Notes under the pieces: model-generated | The model's input: the letters and a program-made list of their open reading frames with translations, nothing else | What the model was told of the DNA's origin: nothing | Database searches by the model: none | In this document: piece after piece, positions 1 to 6,138 of the stretch | How positions within the stretch are numbered: the stretch's first letter is position 1 | Layout: every line of letters starts with the position of its first letter | Assembly (NCBI GenBank): GCA_002331025.1 | Contig: DCYG01000010.1 | Location: 16,584 to 31,588, forward strand | Reading direction: 5' to 3' | Source: Firmicutes bacterium UBA2116 | Lineage (GTDB): Bacteria > Bacillota > Clostridia > Tissierellales > Sedimentibacteraceae | Length of the DNA stretch: 15,005 nt | Position numbers and translations under genes: made by a program

Positions 1-19
1 GGACTTTTTCAGCAGCCTG
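1..19 (+). repeat. 15-base motif shared with the right edge of the window
   Basis: The motif TTTTTCAGCAG[C/T]CTG lies at 5-19 and recurs on the opposite strand at 14940-14954 with one mismatch. At both places a GC-containing hairpin follows directly in the direction of the motif (here 20-37). This looks like a dispersed, probably 3'-end-associated, repeat of the genome. Two copies in one window cannot prove that. Confidence 0.4.
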
Positions 20-48
20 AAGACGCTTAGGCGTCTTTTTTGTTTTTT
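20..48 (+). terminator. Rho-independent terminator of the upstream unit
   Basis: A perfect 7-bp stem (AAGACGC at 20-26 with GCGTCTT at 31-37) has a TTAG loop. It runs into a T-rich tract that includes TTTTTT at 36-41 and again at 43-48. It would end transcription from a gene to the left of the window, so kal is likely insulated from it. Confidence 0.85.
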
Positions 49-76
49 AGTATTTATATAAATATATTGAATAAAA

Positions 77-105
77 TTGACATTATTTATATTCAATGAT
101 AAAAT
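77..105 (+). promoter_or_regulatory. Sigma-A promoter of kal
   Basis: A perfect -35 box TTGACA (77-82) and a -10 box TAAAAT (100-105) are separated by 17 bases. TG at 97-98 adds an extended -10. Transcription should start near base 112, giving a leader of about 48 bases before the kal ATG. Confidence 0.8.
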
Positions 106-108
106 TAG

Positions 109-132
109 CTTGTCACAAAGGCAAGTGACAGG
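109..132 (+). promoter_or_regulatory. Hairpin at the predicted 5' end of the kal transcript
   Basis: TGTCAC (111-116) pairs perfectly with GTGACA (125-130) around an 8-base loop. T110-G131 and C109-G132 can extend the stem. It begins at the predicted transcription start and just touches the first of two Shine-Dalgarno-like sequences (GGAGG, 131-135). The second one (GGAGGG, 150-155) serves the ATG at 160. It could stabilise the RNA 5' end or be a DNA operator; the sequence does not decide between them. Confidence 0.45.
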
Positions 133-159
133 AGGAAAGCAAAAAATTTGGAGGGAAAA

Positions 160-546
160 ATGAAATCATTAATCAGATTGAGAATGAGTGCACATGAGGC
201 ACACTATGGCGGAGATTTGGTTGACGGAGCAAGAATGCTGGGGCTGTTCGGAGACGTGGCAACAGAACTGTTAATCAGAAACGACGGTGACGAAGGATTG
301 TTTGTTGCTTACGATAGCGTAGAATTTCTTGCACCTGTATACGCCGGAGATTATATCGAAGCAGAAGGGGAAATAGTATCACAAGGCAATTCGTCGAGAA
401 AAATGAAGTTTGAAGCAAGAAAGGTAATAGTTCCGAGAAAGGACATAAACGATTCGGCATGTGATTTCCTGGAAGAACCAATCGTAGTGTGCAGAGCCAG
501 CGGAACATGTGTTGTAACGAAGGACAAGCAAAGAAAAAATAAATAG
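160..546 (+). CDS. kal: 3-aminobutyryl-CoA ammonia-lyase
   Basis: This 128-residue protein is recognisable as Kal, the hotdog-fold enzyme that deaminates L-3-aminobutyryl-CoA to crotonyl-CoA and ammonia in anaerobic lysine fermentation (cytoplasmic). What I see: an N-terminus MKSLIRLRMS followed by AHYGGDLVDG (residues 14-23), and a hotdog core at about 48-90 with the segment VEFLAPVYAGD at 54-64. The length fits a single hotdog domain. I chose the ATG at 160, with GGAGG at 150-154 five bases upstream, rather than the in-frame TTG at 148, which would add four residues not expected for the family. The gene has its own promoter and terminator, so it is monocistronic. Other lysine pathway genes (kam, kdd, kce) are not in the window and may lie to the left. 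The family call is fairly sure from sequence recall; the specific substrate depends on that context. Confidence 0.82.
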   Translation: MKSLIRLRMSAHEAHYGGDLVDGARMLGLFGDVATELLIRNDGDEGLFVAYDSVEFLAPVYAGDYIEAEGEIVSQGNSSRKMKFEARKVIVPRKDINDSACDFLEEPIVVCRASGTCVVTKDKQRKNK

Positions 547-560
547 AAATACAATATAAC

Positions 561-603
561 AAAAACGTAATCTTTATGAATACATATAAGATTACGTTTT
601 TTT
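561..603 (+). terminator. Rho-independent terminator of kal
   Basis: A 14-bp stem (arms 561-574 and 588-601, core CGTAATCTT/AAGATTACG) has a 13-base loop. Its A-rich foot faces a run of seven T at 597-603. The A/T symmetry means it could also work on the other strand, but no gene approaches from the right. Confidence 0.88.
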
Positions 604-617
604 ATTATTAAGATAAA

Positions 618-646
618 TTGACAAAATGCTAAATTTTCAATATAAT
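618..646 (+). promoter_or_regulatory. Consensus sigma-A promoter of the type IV pilus locus
   Basis: TTGACA at 618-623 and TATAAT at 641-646 are separated by exactly 17 bases, a perfect match to the housekeeping consensus. Transcription should start near 653, leaving a leader of about 53 bases. That is too short for a c-di-GMP riboswitch. An 18-bp dyad, AATAC-N8-GTATT (648-665), spans the predicted start and could be an operator. Confidence 0.85.
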
Positions 647-668
647 TAATACAATATGTCGTATTTTG

Positions 669-687
669 CACTTTTTAGTGTTTTTTT
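669..687 (+). promoter_or_regulatory. Short hairpin plus T7 run in the pilB leader
   Basis: CACT (669-672) and AGTG (677-680) form a 4-bp stem with a TTTT loop, followed at once by seven T (681-687). The order resembles a tiny intrinsic terminator between the predicted start (about 653) and the pilB ribosome binding site (AAGGAG, 695-700). The stem is weak, so this is at most a partial attenuator or pause site. Confidence 0.25.
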
Positions 688-705
688 ACATAAAAAGGAG
701 ATGTT

Positions 706-2394
706 ATGAATAATTATAGCAAGACAGCTCGCCTTGGTGATATTCTTCTGCATAAAAAAGAAATAACACAAGATCAGCTTAATGAATGTCTTAGGATGCA
801 AAAAGGAAGCGGTAAAAAACTCGGAGAAATTCTTATAGAAAAAGGCTTTGTAACCGAGGATACAGTTTTAAATACACTGTCCGAACAATTAGGAATAGAA
901 ATAGTAAATTTAGATAATTTTCATATAAATGCAGAGTCAACAAAACTGATATCAGAAAAATTAGCTAAAAGAGTTAATGCCATACCCCTAAAAACAGTAA
1001 ACGATAAAATTTATATTGCAATGAGCGAGCCGTTAAACATATTTGATATCGAAGATATTGAAATGGAATCAGGCAAAAAAGCGGAAATTTTGTTAGCTGC
1101 AAAAGCACAAATTAATTATGCCATAGAAAAATACATGGGCAGGAGAAGCGCGGAAAAAGCGGCAGAGGATTTCGACAGAGAAAATTTAGCAAATGATGAT
1201 TTTGATGCAATAAGCGAAGAAACAGACATAAACGTAAGCAACTCTCCTGTTGTCCGCCTTATTAATTCACTTATAAGACAGGCTTTGAAAATGGGAGCCA
1301 GCGACATACATATAGAGCCTCTGGAAAACAGAATCAGGGTAAGAGTGAGAATAGACGGCGAGTTACAGGAGATATTAACACCATCAAAGCATACGCAATC
1401 CGCTTTGGTAACAAGAGTTAAAATAATCGCCGGAATGAATATTGCAGAAAAGCGATTGCCTCAGGACGGCAGAATCGAAATGAAAATAGACGATACAGTA
1501 GTTGACCTGCGTATCTCCGTCTTACCGACTGTTTACGGCGAAAAAATAGTGATGCGTTTACTGGACAGAGGTAATTTTTTAAAAAACAAAAAAGAGCTGG
1601 GTTTTACTCCTGAAAATTTGGAGATATTTGAAACCATATTGGGAGCACCAAACGGGGTAATTTTGGTGACAGGACCAACAGGAAGCGGAAAAACTACTAC
1701 TCTTTATGCAAGCTTAAATGAGCTTAATAAAATGAATAAAAACATCATTACGGTTGAAGACCCTGTCGAATATAAAATTGAAGGTATAAACCAGGTTCAG
1801 GTTAACAGTAAGGCAGGATTATTATTTTCAACCGGATTAAGATCAATATTGAGGCAGGACCCGGACATAATAATGGTAGGGGAAATCAGAGATGAAGAAA
1901 CAGCAGAAATAGCAGTCAGAGCGGCTATAACAGGTCACTTAGTTATTTCTACCTTGCATACAAATGATGCACCGTCAACTATTATGAGACTGCAGGATAT
2001 GGGTATTAAACCATTCTTAATTGCAGCTTCAGTCAGAGGAATCGTGGCTCAGAGATTGGTAAAAAGGGTATGTCCAAATTGCAAGGAAGAATATAGGGCA
2101 AGTGAAACAGAAAAAAATCTGTTAGGAATAGAATTTGACGCAGCATTACAAAGAGGAACCGGATGTCCTAAATGCTTCAATACAGGATACAGCGGAAGAA
2201 TTGCGATTCACGAAATATTAAAGGTTGATAAAGCAGTAAGAGAAGCAATACAAAGAGGTAAAAGCTTGGATGAAATCACCAAAGCCGCAGAAAAGGGCGG
2301 TATGATGACATTGAAGGAAAATTGCAGAGAATTGGTATTGTGCGGAATTACAACAATGGAAGAATATTCACAGGTGGTTTACAAATTGGATTAA
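706..2394 (+). CDS. pilB: Type IV pilus extension ATPase PilB with c-di-GMP-binding MshEN domain
   Basis: Cytoplasmic hexameric ATPase that powers pilin addition through PilC; 562 residues, normal for PilB. Residues 9-32 (RLG, then L25, L29, Q32) and 38-61 (KLG, G47, L55, L58, Q61) are two 24-residue MshEN motifs separated by exactly five residues. That spacing is typical of c-di-GMP-binding PilB/GspE N-domains. The first motif has Lys18 where Gly is usual and the second starts with Lys38 instead of Arg. The ATPase core has an Asp box ITVEDPVE (348-355), Walker A GPTGSGKTTT (323-332), Walker B IIMVGEIRD (388-396) and a His box GHLVISTLHT (410-419). The zinc tetracysteine is C456/C459 and C487/C490. 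The start has AAGGAG five bases upstream. It is the first gene of the locus, 13 bases before pilT. ComGA or GspE are less likely given pilT and pilMN nearby. Confidence 0.96.
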   Translation: MNNYSKTARLGDILLHKKEITQDQLNECLRMQKGSGKKLGEILIEKGFVTEDTVLNTLSEQLGIEIVNLDNFHINAESTKLISEKLAKRVNAIPLKTVNDKIYIAMSEPLNIFDIEDIEMESGKKAEILLAAKAQINYAIEKYMGRRSAEKAAEDFDRENLANDDFDAISEETDINVSNSPVVRLINSLIRQALKMGASDIHIEPLENRIRVRVRIDGELQEILTPSKHTQSALVTRVKIIAGMNIAEKRLPQDGRIEMKIDDTVVDLRISVLPTVYGEKIVMRLLDRGNFLKNKKELGFTPENLEIFETILGAPNGVILVTGPTGSGKTTTLYASLNELNKMNKNIITVEDPVEYKIEGINQVQVNSKAGLLFSTGLRSILRQDPDIIMVGEIRDEETAEIAVRAAITGHLVISTLHTNDAPSTIMRLQDMGIKPFLIAASVRGIVAQRLVKRVCPNCKEEYRASETEKNLLGIEFDAALQRGTGCPKCFNTGYSGRIAIHEILKVDKAVREAIQRGKSLDEITKAAEKGGMMTLKENCRELVLCGITTMEEYSQVVYKLD

Positions 2395-2407
2395 TGCGAG
2401 GATTAAC

Positions 2408-3457
2408 ATGAATATAAATGATATGCTATGCAAATTGATTGAAATGAATGGCTCTGATTTGCATATAACGGTTGGATGTGCACCCATATACAGGGTAAAT
2501 GGTGTATTGATAAATACAGGGACCGAAAAATTGACCCCGGATGATACGGAAAGCTTAGTGAGGCAGGTAACAAACGGAGAGCAATTAAAGGAAATAAATG
2601 ATATCGGTGACTTTGATATGTCCTATGCAATACAAAGCTTGGGACGGTTCAGGATCAATATATTCAAGCAAAGAGGAAGCTATTCCATTGCAATTCGTGC
2701 CGTACGTATGGAGATACCCACTCTTAAAGAAATTAATATGCCTGAAATTTTGTATGATTTTACACAAAGACAAAGAGGGCTTATTTTGGTAACGGGACCT
2801 ACAGGCAGTGGAAAATCAACTACATTGGCTTCAATGATAAATATTATAAACTCAGAAAGAAAACACCATATTATAACCTTGGAAGATCCTATAGAGTATC
2901 TTCACAAGCACAACAAAAGCATAGTTAACCAGAGAGAATACAGAAGCGATTTTAAATCCTTTGCTTCAGGACTTCGCTCATGCATGAGGCAGGACCCGGA
3001 CGTTATACTGTTAGGTGAAATGAGAGACTTGGAAACTATGGAAATGGCACTAACTGCAGCGGAAACGGGGCACTTGGTATTTTCCACATTGCATACGACG
3101 GGCGCTGCAAAGACGATAGACCGTATAATAGACGTATTTCCTCCACATCAACAGCAGCAGGTGACAGTACAGCTTGCCAATGTACTGGAAGGCGTTATAT
3201 CGCAGCAGCTTGTTCTGAACATGGATGAAAAAGAGCGCCTTGCAGCCGTAGAAATTATGGTTACTACACCTGCCATAAGAAATTTAATAAGAGAAAAGAA
3301 AACTCATCAAATACAAAATCAAATTCAGACAGGTTCAAAGTTCGGAATGCAGACAATGGATTCCAGCTTATTAAATTTATACAACGAAAAGAAAATATCA
3401 AGACAAACATTGTTAAAATCAGCGATAGATCTCGATTATGTCATGAAACAGATCTAA
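2408..3457 (+). CDS. pilT: Type IV pilus retraction ATPase PilT
   Basis: Cytoplasmic hexameric ATPase that depolymerises the pilus and powers twitching; 349 residues, the usual PilT size. Motifs in order: an N-terminal PAS-like domain (about 1-100), Walker A GPTGSGKSTT (130-139), Asp box ITLEDPIEY (156-164), Walker B with GEMRD (203-207), His box GHLVFSTLHT (221-230), and the PilT-specific AIRNLIRE motif (289-296) followed by GMQTMD (313-318). It lacks the tetracysteine zinc site and long N-domain of PilB. The ATG at 2408 follows GAGG (2398-2401), and only 13 bases separate it from pilB, so the two are almost certainly co-translated from one message. Having pilT beside pilB indicates a dynamic, retractable pilus rather than a competence pseudopilus or type II secretion system. 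Confidence 0.96.
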   Translation: MNINDMLCKLIEMNGSDLHITVGCAPIYRVNGVLINTGTEKLTPDDTESLVRQVTNGEQLKEINDIGDFDMSYAIQSLGRFRINIFKQRGSYSIAIRAVRMEIPTLKEINMPEILYDFTQRQRGLILVTGPTGSGKSTTLASMINIINSERKHHIITLEDPIEYLHKHNKSIVNQREYRSDFKSFASGLRSCMRQDPDVILLGEMRDLETMEMALTAAETGHLVFSTLHTTGAAKTIDRIIDVFPPHQQQQVTVQLANVLEGVISQQLVLNMDEKERLAAVEIMVTTPAIRNLIREKKTHQIQNQIQTGSKFGMQTMDSSLLNLYNEKKISRQTLLKSAIDLDYVMKQI

Positions 3458-3480
3458 ATGGAGACATTCTTTAATCCTCA

Positions 3481-3515
3481 GAGACTCACTTCAAATAAAA
3501 AGTGTGTCCTCACAC
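3481..3515 (+). promoter_or_regulatory. Alternative hairpins in the pilT-pilC gap
   Basis: The 88-base gap between pilT and pilC contains two mutually exclusive foldings. One pairs 3481-3491 (GAGACTCACTT) with 3500-3511 (AAGTGTGTCCTC), with one mismatch, one bulge and an 8-base loop. The other is GTGTG (3502-3506) with CACAC (3511-3515) around TCCT. No T run follows, so neither is a normal terminator. An RNA processing or stability element that sets ATPase-to-platform ratios is possible, but this is inference. Confidence 0.3.
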
Positions 3516-3545
3516 CTTAAAATTATTTACAAAGGGAAGGTAGCT

Positions 3546-4751
3546 ATGGCAGTATACAAATGCAGTGTGGTAGATCAATCAGGCAAAAAGAGAAAGATAA
3601 GCCGCGATGCAGAATCAAAATCAGAAGTTATTGACTACTTAAAGCAAAACGACTACATAATAATAGATATAAATAAATCGGAAGGCTCGGTAAGCTTAAA
3701 CGGATTTAATTCCGGAAGGATTAAATCAAAGGATTTGGCGGTGTTTTGCAAGCAGCTTTATGCCATGTTAAAAGCAGGTGTGACCATAGTTAACTCGCTT
3801 GATATTCTGAGACAGCAGACGGAAAACAAAAGACTGGCAAAAATAATAGGATTCTTATATGAGGATTTACAAAAGGGCAATACTTTCTCGGAAAGTCTGT
3901 CACATCATAAGGATGCTTTTCCTTCAATCCTTATAAGCATGGTGGAAGCAGGAGAATTGAGCGGTAATCTGGATGTTATTATGAACAGGCTGGCAATACA
4001 TTTTGAGAAGGAATACAAGATAGAAAATAAGGTTAAGGGAGCAATGACATACCCTATCATACTCATTTTTGTAAGTATTGCTGTGGTAATATTTTTATTG
4101 ACTACGATTATGCCCACCTTTGTTGAAATGTATTCAAGCTCCGGTATAGCGCTCCCGAAGGTTACGGAGGTTATGATCTCCATAAGCAACGGCCTTAAGA
4201 ACTATTGGTATATTATAGGCTTTTTTATTTTGGCATTGGTTCTTTTAATTTCTGCAATCAATAAAAACGAAAATATAAAAATAAAGGGAGATTATTTTAA
4301 GCTGCAAATACCTGTGGTTAAAAATTTAATTCTGAAGGTAGCGACCTCCCGGTTTACACGTACTCTTTCAACCCTTATGGGAAGCGGTGTTCCGTTGCTG
4401 CAGGCACTTGAAACCGTATCGGGAGTAACCGGCAACACGTATATAAAAAGTAAAATTTTAGAGGCGAAAGAAGATGTAAGGAGAGGACATGCCTTGTCAC
4501 AGCCCTTAAAACGTCAGGGAGTGTTTCCGCCCATGGTTCACTCGATGATTAAAATAGGTGAGGATTCCGGCTCCATCGAGGAAATTTTGGACAAGACAGC
4601 AGATTTTTATGACGAAGAAGTGGATACGGCAGTGACCAGACTTACGGCCATGCTTGAACCGATGATGATTGTCTTTATGGCTGTAATAATCGGCTTTATA
4701 GTAATCGCGATGGTAACCCCGATGTTCGACATGGTACAAGCAGTGCAATAG
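3546..4751 (+). CDS. pilC: Type IV pilus inner-membrane platform protein PilC
   Basis: Polytopic membrane protein of the PilC/GspF family (401 residues, family about 400) that couples PilB/PilT to pilin insertion and removal. Two T2SSF repeats are visible: about 65-190, with SMVEAGELSG (131-140), and about 267-392, with the matching SMIKIGEDSG (333-342). Membrane segments lie at about 168-190, 222-240 and 374-395, and the first repeat has the conserved KGAMTYP (164-170). I chose the ATG at 3546, which has AAGGGAAGG (3532-3540) five bases upstream. A GTG at 3504 would add 14 residues but has no ribosome binding site and sits inside a predicted hairpin. It is the third gene of the locus. A 142-base gap then separates it from pilA, the widest in the operon and the likely place for extra control of pilin dose. 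Confidence 0.95.
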   Translation: MAVYKCSVVDQSGKKRKISRDAESKSEVIDYLKQNDYIIIDINKSEGSVSLNGFNSGRIKSKDLAVFCKQLYAMLKAGVTIVNSLDILRQQTENKRLAKIIGFLYEDLQKGNTFSESLSHHKDAFPSILISMVEAGELSGNLDVIMNRLAIHFEKEYKIENKVKGAMTYPIILIFVSIAVVIFLLTTIMPTFVEMYSSSGIALPKVTEVMISISNGLKNYWYIIGFFILALVLLISAINKNENIKIKGDYFKLQIPVVKNLILKVATSRFTRTLSTLMGSGVPLLQALETVSGVTGNTYIKSKILEAKEDVRRGHALSQPLKRQGVFPPMVHSMIKIGEDSGSIEEILDKTADFYDEEVDTAVTRLTAMLEPMMIVFMAVIIGFIVIAMVTPMFDMVQAVQ

Positions 4752-4791
4752 TTGTTTAAAATAGTATAAGCAGGGTAAATATTACAAGTAT

Positions 4792-4870
4792 TTGATTCTT
4801 CAATAATGAAGCAATTGTTTATAGATAAAAAAGGATAATATTGAAGCATTATTGAAGATTAAAATAAAAT
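4792..4870 (+). promoter_or_regulatory. Repeat-rich pilA upstream region with a candidate promoter
   Basis: The 142-base gap before pilA has no obvious terminator. It holds a CTTCA-ATAA-TGAAG hairpin (4798-4811) and further TGAAG copies at 4842-4846 and 4853-4857, the last two 11 bases (about one helical turn) apart. The best promoter-like pair is TTGAAG (4841-4846) and TAAAAT (4865-4870) with an 18-base spacer. It would give a leader under 20 bases, so it is only a candidate. A separate pilin promoter would fit the high demand for major pilin. Confidence 0.3.
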
Positions 4871-4893
4871 TTAATCATAAGAGGAGAGAGCAT

Positions 4894-5316
4894 ATGTTTA
4901 GATTAGTAAGCAAATTAAAAAACAAAAAAGGATTCACATTAATTGAGTTGATAGTAGTATTAGCAGTACTGGGTATTATTATGGCCATTGCTGTGCCAAG
5001 GTTTATGGGAGTGCAGGATCAAGCGAGAATTGATGCAGATAAAGCCACATTAGGTTTAATAGCAAAAACAGCTGAACTTTATTATGTACAAGGTAGAATA
5101 CCAACTGATTATACAACAGGTAGCGGAGCTACTATAGTTAATGACTCAACTGATTCAATAAATAAAACTTTATTAACCGATTTTCAAAGTGATTTTCCTG
5201 GATTAGAATTTCAGTCTAAAGATACGGATAATAATTTGTCAGATGTAAAATTGTACATAAATACAACTAATGGTAAAGCAACAGTTACTTGGAACAGTAT
5301 AGAAGTTACAAATTGA
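4894..5316 (+). CDS. pilA: Major type IV pilin PilA (prepilin)
   Basis: Prepilin of 140 residues. It has a basic 13-residue leader ending in KKG, then FTLIELIVVLAVLGIIMA, the class III signal cut by PilD between G13 and F14. Mature F1, E5 and the helix-breaking P22 (precursor P35) are present, as in major pilins. The globular part (mature about 50-127) is short and contains no cysteine, so there is no disulfide-closed D-region, as in many clostridial pilins. The ATG at 4894 is chosen because GAGGAG (4881-4886) lies seven bases upstream. A TTG at 4852 would give an implausibly long 27-residue leader. It is called the major pilin because it is the smallest, has the most canonical N-terminus, and follows pilC with its own long upstream region. 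Its identity as the main subunit is inferred. Confidence 0.9.
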   Translation: MFRLVSKLKNKKGFTLIELIVVLAVLGIIMAIAVPRFMGVQDQARIDADKATLGLIAKTAELYYVQGRIPTDYTTGSGATIVNDSTDSINKTLLTDFQSDFPGLEFQSKDTDNNLSDVKLYINTTNGKATVTWNSIEVTN

Positions 5317-5334
5317 GTACACTGTTGAGTACAC
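5314..5334 (+). repeat. Tandem TGAGTACAC direct repeat at the pilA stop
   Basis: TGAGTACAC occurs at 5314-5322, overlapping the pilA TGA stop, and again at 5326-5334, a 12-base period. It starts the 70-base pilA-pilD gap, which has no recognisable terminator hairpin. It may simply be a small duplication. Confidence 0.4.
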
Positions 5335-5386
5335 CGGAACGTTTCATTTATCCTATTTTAATAAACACGAAATACGGAAAAAAACA

Positions 5387-6127
5387 ATGACTATTTTATT
5401 TTTTATCTACGGCCTATTCATAGGTTCATTCCTGAATGTATGCATTTATCGCATACCTTCAGGAATTTCAATAATAAAGCCGCCGTCATCCTGCGGGAGC
5501 TGCGGGCACAAACTTAATTTTACAGATATGGTACCTGTGGTGAATTACATATTAAACAAAGGTAAGTGCAGGTATTGCGGTTCAAATTATTCGGTACAGT
5601 ATCCCTTAATAGAAATATTAAACGGATTGCTGTATGTTTTGGTATATATAAGGTTCGGGTTAACATTAAATTCCGTACTTTATTGCTTGATAATAAGCTT
5701 GCTTATAACTATAAGCATCATAGATTTAAGACACAAAATAATTCCGGACGGATTAAATATAATTGGCTTGGGATTGGGAATTATTTATATAATCATAAAC
5801 AAACAACTGTCAGACAGCTTAATAGGTGCTGCGACAGGACTTGGTTTGTTTCTTCTGATAGCATTGATTACAAATGCCATGGGCGGAGGCGATATAAAGC
5901 TTATGGCTGTTCTGGGGCTCATATTCGGTATAAAGGGAATATTGTTTACAACCTTATTCTCATTTGTAACGGGAGCCGTCATATCGGTAATTTTATTAGC
6001 TATGAAAATTAAAAGCAGAAAAGATGAAATACCCTTTGGACCTTTCATATCTTTATCTGCTTTAATATATATATTCTTCGGCAGCGAAATAATAAATTGG
6101 TACTTTGAGTTATTTAAATTACATTAG
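5387..6127 (+). CDS. pilD: Prepilin peptidase / N-methyltransferase PilD
   Basis: Integral-membrane aspartic protease of family A24 that cuts pilin leaders after glycine and methylates the new N-terminus; 246 residues. The N-terminal cytoplasmic loop carries the two CxxC pairs C36/C39 and C61/C64, which mark the bifunctional (methylating) type. Both catalytic aspartates are visible: D113 in IDLRHKIIPD (112-121) and D169 in GGGD (166-169). Several hydrophobic membrane segments make up the rest. The ribosome binding site is unusually poor for this locus (GGA at 5376-5378, then an A-run to the ATG at 5387). This suggests low translation relative to pilA, suiting an enzyme needed in small amounts. 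Its substrates are presumably the four pilin-like precursors encoded here. It lies 11 bases before pilMN. Confidence 0.96.
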   Translation: MTILFFIYGLFIGSFLNVCIYRIPSGISIIKPPSSCGSCGHKLNFTDMVPVVNYILNKGKCRYCGSNYSVQYPLIEILNGLLYVLVYIRFGLTLNSVLYCLIISLLITISIIDLRHKIIPDGLNIIGLGLGIIYIIINKQLSDSLIGAATGLGLFLLIALITNAMGGGDIKLMAVLGLIFGIKGILFTTLFSFVTGAVISVILLAMKIKSRKDEIPFGPFISLSALIYIFFGSEIINWYFELFKLH

Positions 6128-6138
6128 AAAGGTATGTC

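Noticed and set aside
653..705. c-di-GMP riboswitch before pilB, as known for some clostridial pili
   Set aside because: The predicted leader is only about 53 bases and lacks the conserved core of class I or II aptamers.
3458..3520. A 20-codon reading frame starting at the ATG that follows the pilT stop (TAAATG)
   Set aside because: It has no ribosome binding site, lies across predicted hairpins and shows no recognisable peptide; it is probably chance.
3504..3545. GTG start extending PilC by 14 residues
   Set aside because: There is no Shine-Dalgarno sequence before it, whereas the ATG at 3546 has a strong one and gives the usual PilC N-terminus.
4852..4893. TTG start extending the PilA leader by 14 residues
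   Set aside because: It would give a 27-residue leader and place GAGGAG inside the coding region; the ATG at 4894 is ideally spaced.
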